Of a stretch of 26,930 nt of DNA, positions 17,501 to 26,493 are shown in pieces (within the stretch, counting starts at the first letter, position 1; every line of letters begins with the position of its first letter). A program made the translations under genes and the position numbers. The notes under the pieces are model-generated. The model saw only the letters and a list, made by a program, of their open reading frames with translations, made no database searches and was not told where the DNA came from. The DNA is from Botryllus schlosseri (lineage: Eukaryota; Chordata; Ascidiacea; Stolidobranchia; Styelidae). Where the stretch lies: the NCBI GenBank assembly GCA_000444245.1, contig ATSW01103095.1:1-26930 (forward strand), given 5' to 3'.

Positions 17501-19651
17501 TCGATGCATTCCTTATGATATCAATGTCGCTGATGTCGATCATTTATATTAATAAAATTGTTGTGGGATACATGGGCATTGTACATAGAATATATCATAA
17601 TTTCCATAACATCAACGAAGCGAAGTTGATTTTTCAACCAAGAGATGAAACGAACATTTGAAGAGACTCTTGGACGTACAGAACTCAAGTACATAATTGA
17701 ATTATATATTCATATTGAAATAAACCCGAATATATTCGGCTGACACTCGTCAGGGTAATCGTCAGCAAATAGTAGACATTTCTAGCAACTCTCTACGAGT
17801 TGATGACGATTGACCCTGATGAGTGCCAATCGAGAATATTCAGGTTTAGTTCAATATGAATATACTGTTCAATGGGGCGATAAAAATGTATTTAAACTGT
17901 ATAGATGAGTGTCTATGTTAGTGGTTCTCAACCGGGGGTCCGCGGAGCATTTTCAGGGGTCCGCGAAACCTATAAATTTACAAACTGATTATTAACATAA
18001 TTTCTAAATTAGGTAAATGAAGAGGCAGTTTTGCTTCATTCCTGCTGAAACTTCATAACTCACATCAACAGAATGATCGTCTGAGATAAAATATAATACT
18101 GTACAAACTCATTCTGATTATCATACATTGGCAATAGCTTACTGGTGCAAAGATATTACTGTTTAAATGCGTTTCGTTGGGGTTTGCGGAAAAAATGAAA
18201 AATTGGAATAGTATGGTCAATCAGCGTGACTCTGAAATGTTTGCAAAAATCCATTTTCAACTGTTATATACATACGAACTATTCCAGAACAAATTCAAGA
18301 TGAGCTGCTAGATGGCAATGACTAGGCTGGATGTTAAATATTCGTTAAAAAATCAGTTTCTCATTTGTGGTGACATGTATGTTGCTATCATACCCAAATG
18401 GGTCGCCAGAAGCGTTGCCCATTATTATTACATTCGCCAACAACCTATCATTATGGAACTTGATCTTCGGCACTCGCTCATATCAAATCGATGGCGCGGG
18501 TTTTCACTACACGATCTTGTATTTCAAGAAATGCAGCTGACAAATTCACTGCAGTCTACCAAATTTCAACCTAAATAGAATGATGTTACTTTCAAGCTAA
18601 GTAATTTTGTTGCTGTTTGTCACTAGCCTACACTTAAAATTCGCAAAAGGCATATGGCAGTTGCACGATAATTGACCTAAAGTTGAACTAAAACTTGGGA
18701 GGGGGGGTCCGCGGGGATCCATGGCGGTCCAAAAGGGATCCACGAAGTTAAAAAAAAGTTAAGAACTACTGGTCCATGTTAATGGCTCCTAACATTTTTG
18801 AGCTCGTAGACCGGTCAAATTTCAAAGGGAATTTTGCGGACCGATGAGCCTTGCAAAATCGAAACTTGATTTAATGCTGCCTTTTGATATTAGCATTGTT
18901 GGTTCTAGTGTATTTTCTGCAAGATGAAGTCTTGTTAATTGCATTATTGATATTTTGATTGTCCGGTATTTCTGCTGTGTCATCGCCTCTACTTCATTGC
19001 CAAATTGTTCTGTCAAAATGCAATGAATTTTGTTTAAAAGGTTTTCTTCTTATAACTTCTACCTATAAGTGGTCTAGGCTATTTAGATACAGTTTCGTAC
19101 AACACTTGCAGCATTGCGGAGTATATCCTCAGTCTAAAATAGTCCATGAACTCTATATTATGACGTGAGGCAGATACTTTTCAAATTCCGGAATCAATAT
19201 AAAATTATATGTTTCATTTTTAGAATTAGTGAACAAGCGTCCCACTTCTTGCATTTTGATATTGGGATATAAATTTCTCATATATTTGGCGGACCGGCGG
19301 TTGAGAACCAATGGTCTATATCAATCTATAGATTGTTATTCATAGGCCAAACCTTTCGCCAATGACTGATCAAAATTGATCCGTTTCATTTGAGGCGTTT
19401 TGTCGCACTATGATCATGTCGATGTTTCATCACTAACACTTACCCTGAAACTTGTTTGTTCTTCACGCCACTGACATGTTGCATAGTGCCAAACTAAACA
19501 TTGTTACATATTGTCATGTATTACAAAATCCGTTTCACAGGTAATGTATTTCACTGCAACATTTCCGTACCTCGTCCTGACGATATTTCTCATCAGAGGA
19601 TTGACACTCCCGGGTGCTTCAGAAGGAGTCAGTTATCTCTTTACTCCGGAC
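13881..19651 (+). CDS. SLC6 Na+-coupled amino-acid transporter, B0AT1-like, 5' part
   Basis: Five coding exons (13881-13901, 14968-15229, 15291-15570, 16866-17046, 19541-19651) join in frame through GT-AG sites to give 285 residues. The GNVWRFPY signature of SLC6 TM1 is at residues 80-87. It is followed by TM2, [14 protein letters not shown]3, an outer loop with an NQT glycosylation site and a [13 protein letters not shown] block, TM4, the IRGIESSGK loop, and TM5 ending [14 protein letters not shown] and LFTPD. These blocks match the neutral amino-acid branch (SLC6A15-20), nearest in memory to SLC6A19 (B0AT1). Family members move amino acids into cells with Na+ through the plasma membrane; the substrate is inferred. 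A full member has about 600-650 residues and 12 TMs, so over half is missing. TM6-12 exons are not seen up to 26930 and probably lie beyond. Confidence 0.85.
14306..14412 (+). mobile_element. RTE-like LINE 3' fragment
   Basis: GGGTTGCGGCAGGAAGGGTA followed by GCAGC, then GGGATCATCG, CCGATGTGGGATCG and CATACCCGGG, resembles the conserved 3' region of RTE-type LINEs and SINEs that share their tail, as recalled from other animals. It lies in SLC6 intron 1, sense orientation. No ORF remains. Clade assignment is from memory and should be treated as tentative. Confidence 0.45.
14503..14591 (+). mobile_element. Short (AAC)n-tailed retroposon stub with target duplication
   Basis: A 69-bp insert (14513-14581) ends in TTTAATAAAC(AAC)n and is bounded by the direct repeat ACCAGGAAAT at 14503-14512 and 14582-14591. 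This is the signature of a severely 5'-truncated non-LTR insertion with a simple-repeat tail. It sits in SLC6 intron 1, sense strand. The exact right edge is uncertain by one base, as the tail and duplication share an A. Confidence 0.75.
14968..15229 (+). CDS. SLC6-like exon 2 (N-tail and TM1)
   Basis: The acceptor TTTCCAG ends at 14967 and the donor GGAG|GTAATT follows 15229 (phase 1). The exon encodes a glycine-rich start, a charged cytoplasmic tail, RPAWDNQ just before TM1, and TM1 with the Na+/substrate-binding unwound region [18 protein letters not shown]. It joins GGG to AFLIPY of exon 3 across a 61-bp intron. Confidence 0.9.
15291..15570 (+). CDS. SLC6-like exon 3 (TM2-TM3)
   Basis: The acceptor CATATTTCAG ends at 15290 and the donor ACAGA|GTAAGT follows 15570 (phase 2). 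It encodes TM2 ([19 protein letters not shown]), the conserved E-x-A-x-GQR-x-R motif in IL1, TM3 with [19 protein letters not shown], and the start of outer loop 2 with a CPLN-NQT segment. The intron after it (15571-16865) is filled mostly by a LINE relic and a SINE. Confidence 0.93.
15730..16406 (+). mobile_element. 5'-truncated LINE with (TAA)n tail
   Basis: An open stretch up to a stop at 16240-16242 encodes the C-terminus of a non-LTR ORF2. It runs from a DLWQDQYRS segment through [19 protein letters not shown] to a CCHC knuckle (CERC, then H and C in [11 protein letters not shown], with the His codon containing an N). A short 3' UTR and a (TAA)n tract at 16371-16399 follow, the tail type known from I-clade elements. 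RT and endonuclease are missing, so the copy is truncated. It lies in SLC6 intron 3, same strand. Several N bases lie in it. The 5' edge is uncertain, between 15580 and 15820. Confidence 0.8.
16371..16399 (+). repeat. (TAA)n microsatellite
   Basis: About nine TAA units. It is best read as the 3' tail of the LINE relic rather than an independent microsatellite. Confidence 0.85.
16407..16633 (+). mobile_element. SINE copy 3 with 13-bp target duplication
   Basis: A 201-bp body (16420-16620), from ACCGAGGTCGACTCCAG to GAATACCAAC, matches SINE copy 1 on the opposite strand. The direct repeat AACCGGTGTTCCG at 16407-16419 and 16621-16633 is the target duplication. The tRNA-like head is lost. It inserted a few bases past the (TAA)n tail of the LINE. 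The right duplication forms part of a perfect 16-bp palindrome, GTGTTCCGCGGAACAC (16626-16641). Confidence 0.82.
16866..17046 (+). CDS. SLC6-like exon 4 (outer loop 2 and TM4)
   Basis: The acceptor TCTTGCAG ends at 16865 and the donor AAAG|GTATCA follows 17046 (phase 0). The first base completes an Asp codon begun in exon 3. The product has a Cys followed by [12 protein letters not shown], an acidic DDSDGLVWQ segment, TM4 ([17 protein letters not shown]) and RGIESSGK, the conserved start of the loop before TM5. It matches B0AT-type proteins block by block. Confidence 0.93.
17047..17366. other. SLC6 intron 4, unique part
   Basis: Intronic sequence with no recognisable element. A single TGACGTCA lies at 17304-17311. 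Confidence 0.5.
17367..17876. repeat. Three copies of a hairpin-forming unit, inverted
   Basis: Related units of about 65-80 bp lie at 17367-17433 (plus), 17696-17775 (minus) and 17800-17876 (plus). Each begins with a form of GCTGACGATTACCCTGATGA, then GTGTCAGC, then a GAATATATTC-type block and CAATATGAATATA. In the first two, GCTGAC and GTCAGC pair to make a small hairpin. Units 2 and 3 together form a large palindrome around a spacer of about 24 bp. Units 1 and 2 look like the inverted ends of a 409-bp element. The family is not recognised. Confidence 0.65.
17919..18771 (+). mobile_element. hAT-like non-autonomous element
   Basis: The left end is TAGTGGTTCTCAACCGGGGG and the right end, inverted, is CAGTAGTTCTTAACTTTTTT. 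Subterminal GGTCCGCGG words occur at both ends. The flanks GTCTATGT (17911-17918) and GTCCATGT (18772-18779) match at seven of eight. An open stretch at 18312-18578 contains [20 protein letters not shown] and may be a worn piece of transposase, but I recognise no catalytic motif. It abuts the next element with only the target octamer between. Confidence 0.8.
18780..19313 (+). mobile_element. hAT-like non-autonomous element, adjacent copy
   Basis: The left end is TAATGGCTCCTAACATTTTT and the right end, inverted, is CATTGGTTCTCAACCGCCGG. Subterminal GACCGGTC and GGACCGGCGG words are at the two ends. The flanks are GTCCATGT (18772-18779) and GTCTATAT (19314-19321), six of eight alike. The right 110 bp with ACTTCTTGCATTTTG is shared with 7781-8406. 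It is more diverged from the 17919 element than from 7781. Confidence 0.72.
19541..19651 (+). CDS. SLC6-like exon 5 (TM5 and start of outer loop 3)
   Basis: The acceptor CGTTTCACAG ends at 19540 and the donor GGAC|GTAAGT follows 19651, phase 0 on both sides. The 37 residues start [20 protein letters not shown] (TM5) and end [13 protein letters not shown]. In family members the next residues lead to a W-LDA-TQ-FFS segment of TM6, which I could not find downstream. Confidence 0.92.
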
Positions 19652-19919
19652 GTAAGTAGGTATTGTCTGTGTATCGTATGATATAATGTACAGGGCGTAA
19701 GCGCTATATACTATGATTACCATACGTCATCCCCTAGCTAGAAGGATTTGTCCCTTTTACTTTAAACAAACCGACAATGTACTCCGAGAACGCTCAAATG
19801 TCCTCATTTTTTGGCAATTCGTCCTTCTTTATAGCTTTGATAGCCTGGCGATTGCAGTACAGGCACAACACATCATGAATGACGCGAAATCTGGATTTCG
19901 ACGGCACTGACAGCAAGGT

Positions 19920-20377
19920 TAGGCTTACCATACGTCCTCTTTTAAGAGGATTTGTCCTCTTTTTTGACTTTTTGTAAAGTGTCCTCGGAGGACGGCCTTT
20001 TGTCCTCTTTGTTGAGATTTTGTCCTCTTTTTTGAAAATTTAGGTCAGATTTAGAGCAAATTGCGAGCGATATGCCGTAAATTGGTACAGAAGTGACGCT
20101 CCAGAGGGTATGTCGGAGCGAAAAACGCTATATTGAGCTCCGAGCGGAAAGATGACTTTTTTTTTTAGTCATCCACCTAGCAATGCGGAGAAAAAAACGA
20201 TATTTTGAGATCTGAGCGCGAAGTGATGACCTTTTTTTTTATTTATTTTTTTATCTAGTCAACCGGTCACGAAGTGGGAAAAATTCACCGGTTTTTGAGA
20301 ATTCCACTCCAATTTTGCAAGTCTCAAATTTCTGAAAACGTGTCCTCTTTTTAGATTTCCAAATTATGGTAAGCCTA
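19920..20377 (+). mobile_element. GTCCTC-rich hAT-like element
   Basis: The ends are TAGGCTTACCATA and, inverted, TAGGCTTACCATAATTTGG. A perfect 8-bp duplication AGCAAGGT flanks it (19912-19919 and 20378-20385). The interior has many spaced TTTGTCCTCTTTT words and two related blocks at about 20130-20175 and 20190-20240, each with an AGCGAAAAA-like word, a poly-T tract and TAGTCA. There is no coding capacity. A truncated relative is at 5048-5159. The length is 458 bp. Confidence 0.85.
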
Positions 20378-20385
20378 AGCAAGGT

Positions 20386-22540
20386 TGACTAAAAAGTTTG
20401 AAACATTTAATGATGCATCGCTACCCACTGGTAGGAACGTACTGATTTAACCGACCCTCCATTAAATAGTGGTGATACGGTGTTCATTCAAAAATTGTTT
20501 GTATAAAATACTACTAAAACGAAGCAGTCGGAAGTTGTGAAACTGTCATTACAAAATAAATTTATAAACACGGTTAAAATGTATGGCATCGCCTTATTGG
20601 TTCGTTAACATGTCGCGGATCGTGTTTCGTGTGAATCATGTCATCGTATGTTTGCTTCATTAGGATTTTATGTCAATCTAGCAGAACCTAGAAACATGAT
20701 ATAATGATCTGCTTGCTGGTAGGCATGACTCATTCCTTTGTCAACCAACAGTATTTTAGACGCTCATTCGATTTCTGAAAAGCCGGAGTGATTTAACGGT
20801 TGAACAGCAGCGTCATGTGATGACACTAATTATTATTACCGTAAATGCCACTATCTATCCTATAGCTCCCGACACTGCGTTTACCCGACTAAGTAAATAT
20901 TCGTGGGAGATACAGTGTGACGCGAACACTATTCCAAAACACCAAGGATATGGACGGATTGACGGTGCGCAAAAGAGCTTTCACGTATTTTCATTAATGC
21001 GGAAACGTAGCTTACCATGACAAGTTCTCCTCAAATGCCGAACTTTTATCTCATAGATAACAATGAGATGATGACTGAATTCAGCAAAACAATTTAATTT
21101 TAAAGATGTTTATACATTCTCCATCATTACAATCCAAGTGATTCGGAAATATCATAATCTAGACGGGTGCTCATCAACCTATTTTGATTTTCTGAAATCA
21201 ATCACTCCTGAAGCCTTTTTACTCGGATCATGAGCGTATGCATATAGAAATGTTTTTCGTTGCAATATTCAAATTGCGTAACCCGAAAAACATATGTATG
21301 TAAATATGTACAGTAGATAATAGACCACGATGTTTGGGAGAGCATTTGCTCGACCCAAAATGACCGACTGTTGCAGCAATACCAAAGCCCAATATGGAGT
21401 CTAGATTTAACTGCCTGTACATTACAGACATACAGATCACAATTTTACTTCTTATTACAATTCAGAAGGGTGTGTGAGTTTTTTTTTGGCTCACAGCCAT
21501 CAACACCTAACCACGATTGGTTTCAACTTCCAATATATTTGTAAATAAATAGGGACCCGACAACGAAACGTTCATAAGAGAATCATCTCGGTGACAATAA
21601 CAGAATGCCCCGCAATTGTGCTAAATCTACAGATCAGAGATTCACACATTGCAAAATTTGTTGATTACTATAGAAAATCCTATTTCTTGGCCAAAGGATC
21701 GTATACGTCCTAATGGTTGTATTGATCAACCCACGGATTAGTCATAAATCCACGCAACTTTCGGCGATAGCCTCTATATCTTTTAAGGGCTGTCACGGAT
21801 GCCATAAAACCAAGATTAGGAACTTAGTTAAACAATCCCAGTTTAAGCGACTGGTAACCTGGTATACCCTTTCGTACTGGTGCACCATATGGATATTTTA
21901 CTGCACCCTAGAGAGCAGCGTGCACAACGGTTGTAGAGCACTTTTCAGCTTTCGAACCAGCCAAATTAAAATCATATTTTGCTTTCCGGGAAACTTTCAA
22001 AAATCACTGTATAAACCCAGAACACAATTACATCAAAAGTTGGCTATACGCTACTCAAAACAAACAACTGAAACATTAATTTTTAAAACTTAAATTTGCG
22101 TACTTTTGGTTTTACACCAGGTATGCGCGAACTCTAAAAGGCAAACTACTTTTAAAACCACCTCTGTTGGTATCCTTCCGGATGGAGGGTTACTTACTTC
22201 ACGGTCTGCTAGATCCTATTATACTATCAAATGCCGCTAAATTGCACTGTAGTATTTCTAAAAATTATATTTGTCTTGACTGGCAAAAAATACTGGCCTC
22301 AAAAGATCTGTTGGCTGCTTGGTACAAGGCAGCTATGTGGCGCATAATATATGTCGAAGGTATACTGTGACCTCCGTTTGACGCCGGAAAACGTTCTAAA
22401 TAACGTTATACATATCTAAATCGGTTTTAGATTTTTGGTTTTATTTCTGTAAACATTGTACAAGCCTATCACATAATTTTACGTTTAGCAATCGAGAACA
22501 GAATTGGCTGACAGGATTTCTCCGGACCACGCGTAATCCA
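20386..22540. other. Probable SLC6 intron 5, nothing recognised
   Basis: About 2.1 kb downstream of exon 5. I looked for the expected TM6 exon and for other SLC6 blocks and found none. The longest open frame, 21713-22093, shows no domain, codon bias or splice support. No paired element ends were seen. Confidence 0.5.
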
Positions 22541-22550
22541 ACTGTGCGTG

Positions 22551-22627
22551 TATATAAAACTGTTCTTCATAATGGCACTATTCAAACATACCAGGCATCA
22601 TGCAGATGGTGGTTTATCTACTAATCG
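22551..22627 (+). promoter_or_regulatory. Possible TATA promoter and first exon of a secreted-protein gene
   Basis: TATATAAAAC at 22551-22560 lies 49 bp before an ATG at 22600 whose frame reads MQMVVYLLI and is cut by CTAATC|GTATGT, a donor-like site. TATA spacing, a short leader, and a hydrophobic start cut by an intron look like the first exon of a small secreted or membrane protein. If real, the gene would lie inside the presumed SLC6 intron. I found no convincing second exon, so chance is a fair alternative. Confidence 0.25.
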
Positions 22628-23455
22628 TATGTATGTATTCTCCGAAGTGACGGCGTTTTCGCAAAGTTTATGAAAAATCGTTTCGTGTCCGGTTAAGCAT
22701 ATGTCACAACAGCGCGTTATACAGCAGTAATGCCTTGAGCAGTCGCCATTTGAATTACCCCTTCACATATGACTTGTCGTAAGTTGGAAGGTCTTACCAG
22801 AGTCTTGTAATAGCATTTGACTCCATGGAAAAATACATATTGGTTTTATCTCATTGCTATATCCCATCAAATGTATGGTCATAAGCTAACGGCGTCTTTC
22901 TATGGAAAATTACTGGTTGTCTCGGGCTCATCGACTTAAATTGAGAAGCTCGTGTTTGAAGTTAAATAACATCCGTTTGTGCTAATATTGCCATTACTCC
23001 ACTCGCTCTAAATAATATTCAATCGTAGACAATGAACGAATTTCATTATTCGGAAACGTAATTGCACCAGGTGGGCTTCAAAATGGGCACGGTCAACAAG
23101 CCGTCCGCAGTTCTCTCGCTGGAGTTCAAATCGTGAACTCGTATTTTCTGCCTTCGAGCAAACAGTCGCGGTTCAGATCAACCGATCGAGCTAACATGGT
23201 AGCTTAATCGTAGTTCCTTGCATCGACAAACTGCCCACGAACAGTAGCGTGTACATTGCAATTAGAACAAGATGAAATGTCGGGGATCTGACCTTACATT
23301 CGTACGCGATAAAGCTTCGCGGACCCTGAATTCAGCACTCTGAAATCTTAATCACCGTGATATCCTCACATATGAAGATTTGAGACGTAACTAGACGGGA
23401 ATATGCACCCCATAGTAAATGTGAGATTGTTGGCGATTTAAAGAGATATGCACAG
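22628..23455. other. No gene seen
   Basis: Unique-looking sequence, with a G/C-richer part around 23070-23330. No open frame with recognisable content and no repeat boundary. Confidence 0.45.
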
Positions 23456-24126
23456 TAGGGCTCTTCAAAAATGACTTTTTTTCTCAAATCGTACTTATGG
23501 CTACTTGATAAAATTGTTAGGTTACCTAATTTAAGCCTACACACAAAAGTTGGTTCAATTCCACCCAGTAACCGCTTTGCTACAGGAGAAGAAAGTTTCT
23601 AATTAATATATAAAAATAAATTATAAAAAATTTGAAAATTTTCTGTTCACCCCATGAAAGTGTTAGGCTGTCTATAGAAACGACGCTCACCAAATTTGGT
23701 TCAATTCCAACCAGAGGAAGCGGAGTTATTGCCGTCGAAAAATGTGGATTTGAATAAAATATTATTTACGGTGACCGATTCTTCGTTTATTTATTATAGT
23801 TCTGCTCACCGTAAATACTATTTTATTCAAATCCGAATTTTTCGACGGCAATAACTGCGCTTCCACTGGTTGGAATTGAACCAAATTGGGTGAGCATCGT
23901 TTCTATAGACAGTCTAACACGTTCATGGGGTGAACTGAAAATTTTCAAATTTTTTTATTATTTATTTTTATATAATAAATAGAAACTTTCATCTCCTGTA
24001 GCAAAGCGGTTACAGGCTGGAATTGAACCAAATTTTGTGTGTATATAGGCTTAAATTAGGTAATCTAACAATTTTATCAAGTAGCCAGTCCGATTTGAGA
24101 AAAAAAGTCATTTTTGAAGAGCCCTA
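23456..24126. mobile_element. Long foldback (inverted-repeat) element
   Basis: Arms of 319 bp (23456-23774) and 321 bp (23806-24126) are inverted copies separated by 31 bp. The outer ends are TAGGGCTCTTCAAAAATGAC. Arms share blocks such as GTTCAATTCCA, TTTCTATAGACAG-type words and GTGAGCATCGTTT-type words, and differ by scattered substitutions and small indels. The flanks ATGCACAG and GCGCACAG match at six of eight. TAGGG ends and an 8-bp flank fit a hAT-like foldback MITE. Transcribed, it would give a nearly fully paired hairpin. No coding capacity. Confidence 0.88.
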
Positions 24127-24483
24127 GCGCACAGGGAGAAAATATGCCTCTTCTGTCAGTCGATTAATTAAATGCAATCGCATGTGCGTTGGCACAAACC
24201 AAATATATCTATGTTTTTTGGTTACGCTGATGGTGCAATACCATTTTAGTTACAGATAAAGGATCGTACTAATAATATTTGAAGTCGTGGTTTTTGAAAT
24301 GCAGAGGAGCTATGGGAGGATAGTAATGAAATCCACATATATCGGCGACGATATCTACCTTCGCAGGATAATCGGCCTGTCCGATGACCTCATCAGTCCA
24401 TCCACCCCCTTCTTAATCATTACGATATTCAAATATTCTCTATTATCGCAAACGCATCGCAACTTATTATGGTGTCCGGTCAA
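24127..24483. other. No gene seen
   Basis: Spacer between two inverted-repeat structures; no coding signal or recognisable element. Confidence 0.45.
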
Positions 24484-24832
24484 TACCGAGAATGCTATTA
24501 CAGAGAAGGACGATACCGAGAATGGACAATATCGAGAATGGACATTGCCGAGAATGCTCACCATCGAGAATGGACATTACCGAGAATGCAATATATGCAA
24601 TGCAGGCACGTTATGCATATGAACAGGTCGTGTGTGTGCATCACGGCGTTGCCACATTCGGTATCGATTCTCAGGTATAAATTTCTCGACAACGTCCGTC
24701 CCAGTAAGCTATAGATTCTTGGCATTGGCCATTTTTGGTAATGTCCATTCTCGGTAATGTTCGTTCTCGGTAATGTCCATTCTCGGTAGAGCATTTTCGG
24801 TAAAGTCTATCTGGGTAATAGCATTCTCGGTA
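24484..24832. repeat. Inverted 16-bp minisatellite
   Basis: The left arm (24484-24590) has about seven units of the form ACCGAGAATGGACATT on the plus strand, stepping by 15-16 bp. The right arm (24719-24832) has about eight units of the same word on the minus strand. The arms can pair across a spacer of roughly 130 bp. The outermost units on both sides carry the variant GAATGCTATTAC, so the structure is symmetrical end to end. It may be a foldback element with internal tandem repeats; no target duplication is evident. Confidence 0.8.
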
Positions 24833-25398
24833 ATAGCATGGAACCCTTATTACTACTTTAAAATGTGGCTATCATCGCACCTTCGCTATGAACTATTGCG
24901 AGACGGTATTGTCAGAACCGTACAAGCCTGAGTTATTCTGGAGGCTGATTAGAGCTTAGTTTACTGACGAGCGGGAACTCCCGGTGAACCCAAACATAAC
25001 TTTGTTGACGTCAAGCCACCCTGCTGCATACAGCTCGATAGGACTGGTCTAGGAAGACCATAAGAACAGTAGTCTATATATTGGTGAAAATCATGATTAA
25101 TTTCCACAAGGATATTAAACGCATTTTAGAATGAAAATGATACTCGTTCACTGCCCGGCAGTTCTATTGGAAATAAATGAAGTTGCTATGGAATATTTTT
25201 ACAATTGCTGTCACTAATTAGGAGTTCTTTCTGAAATATCTCACAATTGGATACCGACAGAAATCTCGGTTTATCGGCTAAAATTTGTTATGTCCACGGG
25301 TGACATCGGCTTTGGTAAAGAATTCTGAAATCTTAAATAGGTCGAGTTCTAGTTCTTATTCATTCCTACTAAAAAGAACTTCGGGTACACAAGCAGAT
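24833..25398. other. No gene seen
   Basis: AT-rich sequence without recognisable genes or paired repeats. Confidence 0.45.
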
Positions 25399-25400
25399 TA

Positions 25401-26491
25401 CACTAGCCAACAATGTTTTTTTAGTGCAAAATATATTTTAATGGTTTCTGGGCTGAGTCCGAAAATGACATTCGTTTCTTTGAATTGGCTCTATTTTTTG
25501 ATATATTGATATTTTTGACATCTTCCTGTCTTTTCATTGTATCGCATTTTGGTGTATTGAACTGATAAAATTGCTAATACACCAATGATGATGATGATGA
25601 TGATGATTTTATTTAAGAAAAATCGTTGACTTTGGTAACTGCCAAATGCGAACAGATGTACCAGTAACATGCATATTGGAAATGTTTCTTAAGCCAATGC
25701 ATCACTTATCCAGGACCAGATACTCCACTATGTCTATCTGATATTGTAGCATGCCATTACTTCAGAAACAAGTCATTGAAAACACTCCATTTTGGACAGC
25801 ACAAGTTATTTAGCTGCAGCTTATATTCCTTATGTTGCTGTACTGTATATCTTTACCGTTATGGCGGATTTCCGCAGCGTTCTGCAGACTGTACAGCATC
25901 ACAAAGTAAACCAAGCGATGGGAGTGTAACAGTCGAAGCATCATTCTGATAAGCTGTAGTTTCTTTGTATTGTTAACCACATGTACTGTACTACCGTCAG
26001 TCATCACATGACATCAACATCTCATTTTATAGGTATGTGGCCATAGCTTAGTTCTATAGTTGTGGAAGGTGCTTTGTCACCTTACTAAATTTACTTTGAG
26101 CGTTACTTAAAGTAGTGCTTATGCTTCGACGTCAGCTGTTTTGTTTACTGCTAATATTGCCAATTTTTGCTTGATATTGACATGAAACATGATTCCCGTT
26201 TACAAGGCTCTGTGTGTCAACGATTGAGTATTTAGCTATAACGCTTCAGAACTACAATAATACGGTATTCACATGCTTGAAGCAGATGTAGACTCTTCAA
26301 ACTTGTAGAAAAAGAGAATTTTACCTACGTCAAAATTGGGTACTTTTAGCATTTTTTCAAAACTAAAATATGGAATATCTCAAAAAATAGAGCCAATTCG
26401 GAAAAACTAATGTCCTTTTTGGATTTACCGACCTGCAAATACCCTAAAACCGTTGAAACTTTCTTGGCACCAAAACGTGTGTTGACCAGTG
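25401..26491. mobile_element. Terminal-inverted-repeat element, TA flanked
   Basis: The left end is CACTAGCCAACAATGTTTTT and the right end, inverted, is CACTGGTCAACACACGTTTT. Both are bordered by TA. Homology between the ends continues for about 130 bp and includes the shared block GAATTGGCTCTATTTTTTGA (25480-25499; inverted near 26381-26400). The interior holds a (GAT)n tract at 25583-25607 and no intact transposase. TA flanks suggest a Tc1/mariner-like target, but the superfamily cannot be fixed from the ends alone. Confidence 0.68.
25583..25607 (+). repeat. (GAT)n microsatellite
   Basis: About eight ATG/GAT units followed by ATTTTATTTAAGAAA. On the minus strand this reads AATAAAAT(CAT)n, which could be the tail of a retroposon lying to its right, though no body was identified. 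Confidence 0.7.
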
Positions 26492-26493
26492 TA

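Noticed and set aside
17367-17876. Active hammerhead ribozymes
   Set aside because: The CTGATGAG and CGAA words are suggestive, but stem II does not pair properly in any copy and the GAAA box is altered in at least two.
18312-18578. Open frame inside the hAT element as a host gene
   Set aside because: It lies wholly between the element's inverted ends and target duplications, so at most it is a transposase relic.
21713-22093. Plus-strand open frame of 126 codons in the presumed SLC6 intron
   Set aside because: No family resemblance, no signal peptide or membrane pattern, and no flanking splice sites that help.
24287-24794. Several overlapping open frames with repeated RMD/ENGH-type peptides
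   Set aside because: They are translations of the 16-bp minisatellite and appear on both strands.
24484-24832. CRISPR-like array
   Set aside because: The 16-bp units are contiguous and imperfect with no unique spacers, split into opposed arms, in animal DNA.
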